Shown here piece after piece: positions 1 through 6,614 of a stretch of 8,087 bases of DNA. A program made the position numbers and the translations under genes. The notes below the pieces were generated by a model. It searched no databases. It was not told the DNA's origin and saw only the letters and a list, made by a program, of their open reading frames with translations. The stretch is from Betaproteobacteria bacterium (lineage in GTDB: Bacteria; Pseudomonadota; Gammaproteobacteria; Burkholderiales; Ferrovaceae). The DNA is taken from the NCBI GenBank assembly GCA_028870615.1, contig JAGWPH010000187.1, forward strand, positions 1-8,087, written 5' to 3'. The first letter of the stretch is position 1, and each line of letters begins with the position of its first letter.

Positions 1-2754
1 ACCACGCCACCTCCGAGAAATGTCCGTTTCGCCTGGTACCTGACTTATGCCCCGGAAACAGGCCAATGTCTGCTTGAAGCTCGGGAACAGCGCCGAACGC
101 AGGGCAGTCGATGGGGACAAGGCAGAGCCGTGACCATCAATCGGATGCTGACAGCCCAGCAGGATTTGGAAGGATTGACCGATCAGGATCGTGCCGTGAT
201 TGCCATGGTACGGCAGGCGGATATTGCCAAGAAGGGCAGCGAAAAGCGCATCGACAATCTGGTTGCCCTGGCGTTGTTGATTGATCACCCCTTACTGTTC
301 TGGTCACAAAATCCAGACCAGCCCGTACAGTTGGTGCGGGGACAACCTGAAATCGTAGTTCAGCGGGAACGGAATCAATTACGTTTGAGCATGACCCCGA
401 CCCTGCCAGAAGGATCGCGCTTTCATCTGATGCGTGAAACACGCGGCCGGTTGCGCATGATTGAAGTGAGCGCCGATCAGGAACGGGCACTCGGCGTCAT
501 CGGTCGAGAAGGCCTGGTTTTACCGAAATCCGCGGAAGAACGCATGGTCAAGACGATCGAGGGGTTATCCCTGCGCTTCCGCATCAGATCGGATATCGGG
601 GGAGGAAACACGGAAATCGTTCCAGCGGATCCGCAAATCTATGCATTGCTGTCTCCCTCGGCATCCGGATTGCAGATCGAGCTGATGGTCTACCCTGAAG
701 GAGATCGGGGCGAAGCCTACACACCAGGCGCCGGCCAGGAATGTGTGAGTTGTGCTGCGAACGACGAACCACTACGACGAGAAGCCTTGCGCAATCTGCG
801 CCAGGAACGAAGTGCGGCCGATCGGATTTTTGAAATTTGCCGTCCCTGGATCAAACCTTCTGACGATGACTATCATGGGCACAGTCTCAATCCAGCCACC
901 GCCTGCGAACTGCTTCTGGCATTGCGCGAACTGGGGGATGAGGTCAAATTGCGCTGGCCCGAAGGGGAAACATTAAAAATTCGGGGGGAAGTGGATGCAA
1001 GCCAGCTTACATTGCAAGTTTCGTCCCAAGGAGATTGGTTAGGCGTTTCAGGCAGCTTGATGGTTGATGCCAATACCGTGGTTGAACTCAAGGCTCTGTT
1101 GGAAGCTGCTTCCACACCTGGAACGCGATTTGTGGCCCTCAAGGATGGTCAATATCTGGCGCTGAGTGAGCAGTTGCTGAAGCGGGTTCGCGAGTTGGGA
1201 GGCTTGTCTGAACAACATGCCGATCTATTGCGCATTCATACACTAGCCGCGTCCCAGCTATCATCAGTCGTTGATGAAACTACTGAGACACACAGCGATC
1301 CGGGATGGCGCGCTTTATTGGAGCGCCGCGAGGCCCTGTCCGTATGGCAACCTGAATTACCTGAAAGCTTGAATGCAGAGTTGCGGGATTACCAGAAAGT
1401 GGGGTTTGAGTGGCTCGCACGTCATGCGCACTCGGGAGCAGGAGCCTGCCTGGCCGATGACATGGGCCTTGGGAAAACGCTGCAGACCCTGGCCCTGTTA
1501 CTGTATCGCGCTTCACAGGGACCTGCGTTGGTCGTCGCTCCCACTTCAGTTTGCGGAAATTGGGACAGCGAGGCGCGCCGGTTTGCACCTTCGCTCAATA
1601 TTCGCTGGTTGGGCAACGGGCCGCGGGATCGTAATTTTTCGGATGCGGGTCCCGGTGATTTGGTCATCATGAGCTACACCCTGTTTCAGCAGGAAACCGA
1701 AAGCCTGGCCGCCAAAGAGTGGGCTACAGTGGTACTGGACGAAGCGCAGGCCATCAAGAATTCAGGTACCAAACGCTCTCAGGCCGCCATGAAGCTAAAG
1801 TCCAAGTTCCGGCTTATTACAACAGGCACACCCATTGAAAACCATTTGGGTGAATTGTGGAACCTGTTCCGGTTCATCAACCCAGGGTTGTTGGGTTCGC
1901 TTGATTCATTCACCGAACGTTTCGCAGTTCCCATTGAAAAAAATAACGATGCTGAGGCACGCGAACGCCTGCGACGGTTGATTCAACCTTTTGTGCTTCG
2001 TCGCACCAAGTCTCAGGTGTTGTCAGAATTGCCACCACGAACCGAAGTCACGCTCACTCTTGATTTCAGCCCGGACGAACGTGCCATGTACGAGGCTGTT
2101 CGCCTGCAAGCGTTGGAAAGCGTCACAGTTGAAGGCGAAGATCACCCCAATCGAATTCGAGTTCTGGCGGGCATCATGAAGTTGCGCCGTGCTTGCTGCC
2201 ATGGCTCACTGGTTATACCGGATCGCGAATGGGCCTCAGGAAAAGTCATTGCCCTGATGGAAATTGTTGAAGAATTACGGGAAAGCGGCCATCGCGCATT
2301 GATATTCAGCCAGTTCGTGGATTACCTGGAAATCATCCGCGAGGCCCTTAAGGAACGAGGGGTGTCCTTTCACTACCTGGATGGATCCACGCCTTCCCTT
2401 GAGCGGGTCCGCCGCGTAAAAGCGTTTCAGGCAGGGGAGGGAGACCTGTTTTTGATCAGCCTCAAGGCAGGGGGTGTCGGACTCAATCTGACTGGAGCTG
2501 ATTATGTAATCCATATGGACCCCTGGTGGAATCCGGCAGTGGAAGACCAGGCGTCAGATCGGGCTCACCGCATTGGGCAAACTCGACCTGTCACAGTCTA
2601 TCGCCTGATTTCAAGAGATACCATTGAAGAGAAAATTGTCGCGTTGCATGAACGCAAACGCCATCTGGCCGATAGTTTGCTTGAAGGGGCAGGGGAAACC
2701 AGCACCATTTCAACCGAAGAGTTGATCGGGTTGCTGCAGGAGGAAACCGGTTAA
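1..2754 (+). CDS. SNF2-family DEAD/DEAH-box helicase, C-terminal part (5' end outside window)
   Basis: This is an ATP-dependent DNA translocase of the Swi2/Snf2 superfamily 2 group, here 917 residues with the start beyond the left edge. A GTG at 130 could be taken as a start, but the same frame has no stop back to base 1 and the upstream residues look like normal protein, so I treat the gene as partial. Counting from the first codon in the window, the ATPase core begins near the LRDYQ at 461-465. It has Walker A DDMGLGKT at 486-493, the DEAQ box at 580-583, TGTPIEN at 608-614, motif V GGVGLN at 824-829 and motif VI DRAHRIGQ at 853-860, so both RecA-like lobes are intact. The roughly 450 residues before the core are beta-rich and resemble the accessory region of large bacterial SNF2 proteins; a SWIM zinc finger, common in such proteins, could lie upstream but is not seen here. 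The cellular role is unknown. No methylase, nuclease or other defence gene adjoins it on the visible side. Confidence 0.93.
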   Translation, partial: TTPPPRNVRFAWYLTYAPETGQCLLEAREQRRTQGSRWGQGRAVTINRMLTAQQDLEGLTDQDRAVIAMVRQADIAKKGSEKRIDNLVALALLIDHPLLFWSQNPDQPVQLVRGQPEIVVQRERNQLRLSMTPTLPEGSRFHLMRETRGRLRMIEVSADQERALGVIGREGLVLPKSAEERMVKTIEGLSLRFRIRSDIGGGNTEIVPADPQIYALLSPSASGLQIELMVYPEGDRGEAYTPGAGQECVSCAANDEPLRREALRNLRQERSAADRIFEICRPWIKPSDDDYHGHSLNPATACELLLALRELGDEVKLRWPEGETLKIRGEVDASQLTLQVSSQGDWLGVSGSLMVDANTVVELKALLEAASTPGTRFVALKDGQYLALSEQLLKRVRELGGLSEQHADLLRIHTLAASQLSSVVDETTETHSDPGWRALLERREALSVWQPELPESLNAELRDYQKVGFEWLARHAHSGAGACLADDMGLGKTLQTLALLLYRASQGPALVVAPTSVCGNWDSEARRFAPSLNIRWLGNGPRDRNFSDAGPGDLVIMSYTLFQQETESLAAKEWATVVLDEAQAIKNSGTKRSQAAMKLKSKFRLITTGTPIENHLGELWNLFRFINPGLLGSLDSFTERFAVPIEKNNDAEARERLRRLIQPFVLRRTKSQVLSELPPRTEVTLTLDFSPDERAMYEAVRLQALESVTVEGEDHPNRIRVLAGIMKLRRACCHGSLVIPDREWASGKVIALMEIVEELRESGHRALIFSQFVDYLEIIREALKERGVSFHYLDGSTPSLERVRRVKAFQAGEGDLFLISLKAGGVGLNLTGADYVIHMDPWWNPAVEDQASDRAHRIGQTRPVTVYRLISRDTIEEKIVALHERKRHLADSLLEGAGETSTISTEELIGLLQEETG

Positions 2755-4418
2755 CCCCTCAGCGGTTTGAAACGAAGGCGTTTGGGTCGAGCCCCTTCCT
2801 CGCCCAGGCGCTTCTTTTTGTCCGCCTCGTATTCCTGGTAGTTTCCGGCAAAGAAAACCACCCGAGAATCTCCTTCAAATGCCATGATATGCGTGGCAAT
2901 TCGGTCTAGAAACCAGCGATCATGAGAAATCACCATGATGCTACCAGCAAATTCCAGCAAAGCATCCTCCAGGGCGCGCAAGGTTTCCACGTCAAGATCG
3001 TTGGATGGTTCATCCAGTAGCAAGACATTGCCACCACGGATCAGGGTTTTTGCCAGATGCAAACGGCCTCTTTCACCCCCGGACAGATTCCCGACGATTT
3101 TTTGCTGGTCTGCACCCTTAAAATTAAAACGCCCGATGTAGGCCCGCGAAGGTGTCTCGTATTTCCCGACAGTGAGAATGTCGGCACCACCGGAGACCTC
3201 TTCCCAAACAGTTTTCTGGTTATCCAGCGCATCACGGGACTGATCCACAAACGAAAGCTTGACTGTCGACCCAATCTTGATAACTCCTGAATCCGCATTG
3301 TCCTGTCCTGTAATCATTCGGAACAGGGTGGATTTGCCGGCGCCATTAGGGCCGATAATCCCCACGATAGCCCCAGGAGGAATCACAAAGCTCGTGTGAT
3401 CCAGCAGCAGTCGATCGCCAAAACCCTTACAGACATCAATGAATTCAATAACGCTCTCGCCCAAGCGATCACCCACCGGAATAAAAATTTCCTGGGTTTC
3501 ATTGCGCTTTTGATACTCCTGGGAACTCAGTTCATCGAAGCGCGCCAGGCGAGATTTGGATTTTGCCTGCCGCCCCTTGGGATTTTGACGCACCCACTCA
3601 AGTTCCTTCTGTATCGCCTTCTGGCGAGCAGATTCCTGGGACTCTTCCTGCCGCAAGCGCGCATCTTTCTGTTCCAGCCATGAAGTATAGTTGCCCTTCC
3701 AGGGAATGCCGTGTCCGCGGTCCAGTTCGAGAATCCATTCGGCGGCATTGTCCAGAAAGTAACGATCATGGGTAACTGCCACTACCGTGCCTGGAAATCG
3801 TTGCAAAAATTGTTCAAGCCAGTCCACACTTTCAGCGTCCAAATGATTGGTCGGCTCATCGAGTAAAAGCATGTCTGGTTTAGAGATCAGCAGACGGCAC
3901 AAAGCAACGCGGCGTTTTTCACCACCGGACAGTTGGCCGATCGGGGCCTCCCATGGGGGTAAACGCAGTGCGTCCGCGGCCACTTCCATCTGCAATTCGG
4001 CACTATGGCCATCCGTGGCGTTAATGATGGCCTCCAATCGCGCTTGCTCCGAAGCCAGAGCATCAAAATCGGCGTCGGGCTCTGCATACGCGACATACAC
4101 CGCTTCCAGCGCTTTCTGGGCAGATAGAACCTCTCCTAAACCCTGTTCCACGGCCTCTCGCACGGTGATTCCGGGATCCAGTTGAGGCTCCTGGGGAAGG
4201 TATCCAATGCTGAGATTAGGCATGGGTGTGGCTTCACCTTCGATTTCTGTGTCTATGCCTGCCATGATTCGCAACAACGTGGATTTGCCCGAACCATTAA
4301 GGCCCAGCACGCCAATTTTGGCACCGGGGAAAAAACTTAGCGAAATATTCTTGAGGATCTGTCGTTTCGGCGGGACAATCTTACTCACCCGATTCATCGT
4401 GAATACATACTGTGCCAT
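2751..4418 (-). CDS. ettA: EttA, energy-dependent translational throttle (ABC-F ATPase)
   Basis: EttA is a cytosolic ABC-F protein that binds the ribosomal E site and gates the move into elongation according to the ATP/ADP ratio. The product is 555 residues, the same length as the E. coli protein. It has two ABC domains and no membrane segment. Domain 1 has Walker A at 39-47 (GLNGSGKST), signature LSGGE at 163-167 and Walker B with catalytic Glu188. Domain 2 has Walker A at 356-364 (GPNGAGKST), signature LSGGE at 445-449 and Glu470. Both glutamates fall at the E. coli numbers. The arm insertion lies around 95-139, and the charged P-site tRNA interaction linker around 242-322 contains NPKGRQAKSKSRLARF at 279-294. 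Domain 2 has DEPSNDLD where DEPTNDLD is usual, a conservative change. The ATG at 4416-4418 gives the expected MAQYVFTM start; only a weak GGA lies 10 nt before it. The gene appears monocistronic and overlaps the convergent helicase stop by 4 bp. Confidence 0.97.
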   Translation of the reverse strand: MAQYVFTMNRVSKIVPPKRQILKNISLSFFPGAKIGVLGLNGSGKSTLLRIMAGIDTEIEGEATPMPNLSIGYLPQEPQLDPGITVREAVEQGLGEVLSAQKALEAVYVAYAEPDADFDALASEQARLEAIINATDGHSAELQMEVAADALRLPPWEAPIGQLSGGEKRRVALCRLLISKPDMLLLDEPTNHLDAESVDWLEQFLQRFPGTVVAVTHDRYFLDNAAEWILELDRGHGIPWKGNYTSWLEQKDARLRQEESQESARQKAIQKELEWVRQNPKGRQAKSKSRLARFDELSSQEYQKRNETQEIFIPVGDRLGESVIEFIDVCKGFGDRLLLDHTSFVIPPGAIVGIIGPNGAGKSTLFRMITGQDNADSGVIKIGSTVKLSFVDQSRDALDNQKTVWEEVSGGADILTVGKYETPSRAYIGRFNFKGADQQKIVGNLSGGERGRLHLAKTLIRGGNVLLLDEPSNDLDVETLRALEDALLEFAGSIMVISHDRWFLDRIATHIMAFEGDSRVVFFAGNYQEYEADKKKRLGEEGARPKRLRFKPLRG

Positions 4419-4503
4419 GGTGCCAAGGTCCGAAAGTCTTAAATCAGCGAGGTTACCAGAGCCACAGAGTCACCGCGAATCATTTTGTTTTGTCAGGTCC
4501 ACG

Positions 4504-4541
4504 ACGGGGAACCCAATGGTTGCGTCAAGTTCAAACCCCGT
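4504..4541. repeat. Inverted repeat in the ettA/lipoprotein spacer
   Basis: ACGGGG at 4504-4509 is the exact reverse complement of CCCCGT at 4536-4541. The stem can extend inward by AAC (4510-4512) pairing with GTT (4529-4531) if CAAA at 4532-4535 bulges out. No T-run follows on either strand, so it does not look like an intrinsic terminator. It could be a protein-binding site, a structured ettA leader, or chance. Confidence 0.3.
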
Positions 4542-4609
4542 GTACTGCGACAGGGGCTCAGATTACGTCAGCGAAATAATGCGTAAATGACGCCATGTGC
4601 AATAATAAT

Positions 4610-4620
4610 TAATATACAAT
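4610..4620 (+). repeat. AT-rich motif, copy 1 (TAATATACAAT)
   Basis: TAATATACAAT at 4610-4620, just before the lipoprotein gene, matches 10 of 11 bases of TAATATACATT at 5408-5418 upstream of rfbB. Both copies are intergenic and both contain -10-like hexamers, so they may be promoter cores or a shared regulator site, or merely reflect AT-rich composition. Confidence 0.35.
4613..4620 (+). promoter_or_regulatory. Candidate -10 region for the lipoprotein gene
   Basis: TACAAT at 4615-4620 matches the sigma-70 -10 consensus at five of six positions and lies in an AT-rich tract (4601-4630). Transcription would start near 4627, leaving a leader of about 20 nt with the ribosome site. No recognisable -35 sits 16-18 nt upstream and there is no TG extension, so this is a weak call resting on composition and position. 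The short inverted repeat ATAC-aat-GTAT (4614-4624) overlaps it and could be an operator. Confidence 0.33.
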
Positions 4621-4638
4621 GTATTATGTCATTATCTT

Positions 4639-4644
4639 GGAGAG
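4639..4644 (+). promoter_or_regulatory. Ribosome binding site that fixes the lipoprotein start
   Basis: GGAGAG at 4639-4644 lies just before the ATG at 4649. An in-frame ATG at 4619 has no such site. It would also put ten extra residues, including an acidic one, ahead of the lysine/arginine-led signal peptide. The downstream start is therefore preferred. Confidence 0.75.
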
Positions 4645-4648
4645 TTAC

Positions 4649-5332
4649 ATGAAAATAAGAATCTGTACCATTTTGCCCTTGGCCGCTTTGGCCGTATTCG
4701 CTTTATCTGGTTGCAGCACACCGGGTGTCGGAGGCTCTGATTACACCTACGGACAGGTCAGGGGAGAGCAGTCTGTTCGATTGGGAACAATCGAAAGTAT
4801 TCGCAAAGTACGAATTCAACCCGGTGAGCCAGGAGCCGTTGGTATTCTTACCGGTGCGGTTGCTGGCGCTGCTCTAGGTCATACCATGGGTCAAGGCAAT
4901 GGCAACGCTGCTGCAACCATATTGAGTACGATTGCAGGCGCCGCAGCAGGAGATGCTGTTGAGAACGCGGCTTCCACACAGGAAGGCCTGGAAATCACAG
5001 TGCGTCTGGATAGCGGATATGTCATCGCGGTCACCCAGGGTGCTGATGAGAACTTCCGGGTGGGCGATCGGGTACAGGTGTTAGGAGGGGCCGGGGCAAC
5101 ACGCGTGACCCGTCTTGATCCAGCCTCTAATCTCAATAATGTCCGATCGATGGCGCCGCCACCGTCGCAAGGTGCCAGTATGCCGCCTCTCAATGCACCA
5201 CCTCCGGCCCCTCCCGTGAGTAGCGCACCGAAAAACTTGTCCGAGCAAATCTCGTATTTCTGCCCGGACAGCAATGCTTATTACCCTGAAGTGGCAACGT
5301 GCAAGTCGCCATGGATGAAAGTAATTAGATAA
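4649..5332 (+). CDS. SlyB-like glycine-zipper outer-membrane lipoprotein with C-terminal two-cysteine motif
   Basis: The 227-residue product starts with a lipoprotein signal peptide: MKIR, a hydrophobic stretch (8-19) and lipobox LSGC with the lipidated Cys22. Ser at +2 predicts sorting to the outer membrane. Residues 62-105 are a glycine zipper (GAVAGAALG and AGAAAGDAVE) of the 17-kDa antigen/SlyB two-helix type. Residues 112-156 (LEITVRLDSGYVIAV, FRVGDRVQVL) match the beta-rich end of SlyB-like proteins. The protein then departs from SlyB, which is only about 155 residues long. It adds a linker at 168-194 with 11 prolines and a tail at 203-222 with Cys205 and Cys218 around a YYPEV core and a closing Trp222. 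From memory, this YC-x-YYP-x-V-x-C-x-W pattern occurs at the ends of other proteobacterial envelope proteins, where the cysteines could form a disulfide. A structural envelope role is inferred; the exact function is unknown. It is probably transcribed alone, ending at the hairpin at 5362-5387. Confidence 0.9.
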   Translation: MKIRICTILPLAALAVFALSGCSTPGVGGSDYTYGQVRGEQSVRLGTIESIRKVRIQPGEPGAVGILTGAVAGAALGHTMGQGNGNAAATILSTIAGAAAGDAVENAASTQEGLEITVRLDSGYVIAVTQGADENFRVGDRVQVLGGAGATRVTRLDPASNLNNVRSMAPPPSQGASMPPLNAPPPAPPVSSAPKNLSEQISYFCPDSNAYYPEVATCKSPWMKVIR

Positions 5333-5361
5333 GCAGAAAGGGGCAAGAACTACCGTAATAG

Positions 5362-5387
5362 GGAAACCCTGCATTAGCAGGGTTTCC
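5362..5387 (+). terminator. Probable terminator hairpin after the lipoprotein gene
   Basis: GGAAACCCTGC (5362-5372) pairs perfectly with GCAGGGTTTCC (5377-5387) around an ATTA loop, giving an 11-bp stem 29 nt after the stop codon. The following bases (ATTGCGGGCAATATTT) are not a clean T-run, so intrinsic termination may be inefficient. A second small palindrome, ATTGC-GG-GCAAT (5388-5399), follows directly. Position and stem strength favour a terminator or an mRNA 3'-end stabiliser. Confidence 0.65.
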
Positions 5388-5407
5388 ATTGCGGGCAATA
5401 TTTAACA

Positions 5408-5418
5408 TAATATACATT
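5408..5418 (+). repeat. AT-rich motif, copy 2 (TAATATACATT)
   Basis: This is the second copy of the motif at 4610-4620, differing at one base. It lies 21 nt after the terminator hairpin and 125 nt before the rfbB start. It contains TATACA (5411-5416), 16 nt after a poor -35-like TTGCGG. Confidence 0.35.
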
Positions 5419-5434
5419 ATACGCAGTTATGGAT

Positions 5435-5448
5435 GAGCCCACAGGCTC
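5435..5448 (+). repeat. Small hairpin in the rfbB upstream region
   Basis: GAGCC (5435-5439) and GGCTC (5444-5448) form a 5-bp stem with a CACA loop. No T-run follows. If transcription starts at the upstream candidate promoter it would sit in the rfbB leader. A stem this short may be chance. Confidence 0.25.
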
Positions 5449-5471
5449 CTGCGCGCCCAAGATTGTCAACA

Positions 5472-5501
5472 TCGACTGCCCTCTCATGAACCTGTTAATA
5501 T
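5472..5501 (+). promoter_or_regulatory. Candidate extended -10 promoter for rfbBA
   Basis: TCGACT at 5472-5477 matches TTGACA at four of six positions. After 18 nt comes TAATAT at 5496-5501, which matches TATAAT at four of six and is preceded by the TG of an extended -10. Its distance to the rfbB ATG at 5544 is suitable. This is pattern matching by eye only. Confidence 0.3.
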
Positions 5502-5543
5502 TCGTGCCTCCCATCTCGTTCGAGCAATAACTCTCAAAGAAAT

Positions 5544-6614
5544 ATGATCATCGTTACCGGTGGTGCTGGGTTCATTGGGTCCAATTTCGTTCTGGACTGG
5601 GTTAAATCATGCAATGAACCCGTCGTGACGCTCGACAAACTGACCTACGCAGGAAACCCGGAAAATCTGGCCAGCATTGAGCGCAATCGCCAGCACCATC
5701 TGGTTAGGGGCGACATCGGCGACCTGGGGCTGCTCAGAAGTCTTCTGCGCACCCACAAACCTCGTGCCATCATCAATTTTGCCGCAGAAAGTCATGTGGA
5801 TCGTTCGATCCATGGTCCCGCCGACTTTATTGAAACAAATGTGGTTGGGACCTTCCACTTACTGGAATCGATTCGGGCTTACTGGAATGAACTGGATGCG
5901 GCAGGTCAATCGGAATTTCGATGCCTCCATGTGTCCACAGACGAAGTCTATGGGTCACTCGGCAAAAAGGATCCTGCCTTCACTGAAACGACGCCTTATT
6001 CACCCAACAGCCCCTATTCTGCGTCCAAAGCCGCGTCCGATCATCTGGTCCGTGCCTGGCACCACACCTATGGATTACCTGTACTGACAACGAATTGCTC
6101 CAACAACTACGGACCCTATCAGTTCCCTGAAAAACTGATTCCACTGATGATTCTCAACGCGATCAACGGAAAGCCTCTGCCCATTTATGGCGACGGCAAA
6201 AATGTGCGCGACTGGCTATATGTGACTGACCACTGCAGCGCCATCCGACGTGTACTTGAATCTGGGCGCCCTGGGGAGACCTATAACATCGGGGGCAATA
6301 GCGAACGTACCAATCTGCAGGTAGTACATGCACTGTGTGACATCCTCGATCGTCTGCGCCCCAACCCATCAATCGGAAATCATCAATCGCTGATTCATTT
6401 CGTCAAAGACCGCCCTGGCCATGACCGACGCTATGCCATCGATACCCGCAAAATCCAACGTGAATTGGGATGGAAACCAACAGAGTCCTTCGAATCGGGT
6501 CTTGAGAAAACCGTGGCCTGGTATCTGGATCACCCGGAATGGTCACATCGCATTACCAGCGGTGCCTATCGCGAGTGGATCGAAAAAAATTACGCGGAAC
6601 GGATACTTTCATGA
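5544..6614 (+). CDS. rfbB: dTDP-glucose 4,6-dehydratase
   Basis: RfbB (RmlB) is a cytosolic NAD-dependent extended short-chain dehydrogenase that converts dTDP-glucose to dTDP-4-keto-6-deoxyglucose, the second step towards dTDP-rhamnose and other deoxysugars. The 356-residue product is of normal length. It opens with the dinucleotide-binding GGAGFIG (6-12) and the family-typical [13 protein letters not shown]. The catalytic Thr132-Asp133-Glu134 triad lies in STDEVYGS, and the Tyr158/Lys162 pair in YSASK. Further hallmarks are [17 protein letters not shown] and [14 protein letters not shown]. All key residues are present. The ATG at 5544 places the NAD motif at the usual distance from the N-terminus, although only a weak AAAGA precedes it. 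It is the first gene of a two-gene operon, and its TGA overlaps the rfbA ATG (ATGA, 6611-6614), so the two are probably translationally coupled. Confidence 0.97.
   Translation: MIIVTGGAGFIGSNFVLDWVKSCNEPVVTLDKLTYAGNPENLASIERNRQHHLVRGDIGDLGLLRSLLRTHKPRAIINFAAESHVDRSIHGPADFIETNVVGTFHLLESIRAYWNELDAAGQSEFRCLHVSTDEVYGSLGKKDPAFTETTPYSPNSPYSASKAASDHLVRAWHHTYGLPVLTTNCSNNYGPYQFPEKLIPLMILNAINGKPLPIYGDGKNVRDWLYVTDHCSAIRRVLESGRPGETYNIGGNSERTNLQVVHALCDILDRLRPNPSIGNHQSLIHFVKDRPGHDRRYAIDTRKIQRELGWKPTESFESGLEKTVAWYLDHPEWSHRITSGAYREWIEKNYAERILS

Larger units (their letters stand above)
4419..4648. promoter_or_regulatory. Divergent intergenic region between ettA and the lipoprotein gene
   Basis: This 230-bp non-coding spacer must carry the promoters of two divergent genes. 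The end nearest the lipoprotein gene (about 4600-4630) is strongly AT-rich and contains a -10-like TACAAT. The middle holds an inverted repeat (ACGGGG at 4504-4509 with CCCCGT at 4536-4541) and a small palindrome, GCGT-aaatg-ACGC, at 4581-4593. I found no convincing -35/-10 pair for ettA on the minus strand; TTGACG, complementary to 4522-4527, resembles a -35 but has no good -10 at the right distance. Confidence 0.5.
5333..5543 (+). promoter_or_regulatory. Intergenic region upstream of the rfbBA operon
   Basis: This 211-bp non-coding stretch contains the hairpin at 5362-5387, an AT-rich patch at 5399-5421, a second hairpin (GAGCC-caca-GGCTC, 5435-5448) and two candidate promoters for rfbB. 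One is TTGCGG (5389-5394), 16 nt, TATACA (5411-5416). The other is TCGACT (5472-5477), 18 nt, TAATAT (5496-5501) with an extended-10 TG at 5493-5494; it would give a leader of about 35 nt. Neither matches the consensus well. No ops/JUMPstart-like element was seen. Confidence 0.45.

Noticed and set aside
130..132. GTG as the start of the SNF2 helicase
   Set aside because: The frame has no stop between base 1 and this codon and the upstream residues read as normal protein, so the gene more likely begins before the window.
4207..4590. A plus-strand open frame opposite the ettA start and into the spacer
   Set aside because: More than half is antisense to the ettA N-terminus; it shows no ribosome site or recognisable protein features.
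4619..4648. Earlier ATG for the lipoprotein
   Set aside because: It lacks a ribosome site, overlaps the likely -10, and adds residues ahead of a normal lipoprotein signal peptide.
5081..5398. Minus-strand open frame over the lipoprotein 3' end and the terminator
   Set aside because: It runs through the terminator hairpin and antisense to a well-supported gene; its product looks random.
6539..6610. Earlier ATG for rfbA
   Set aside because: It would lie deep inside rfbB and add 24 residues foreign to the family; the ATG at 6611 gives the canonical start.
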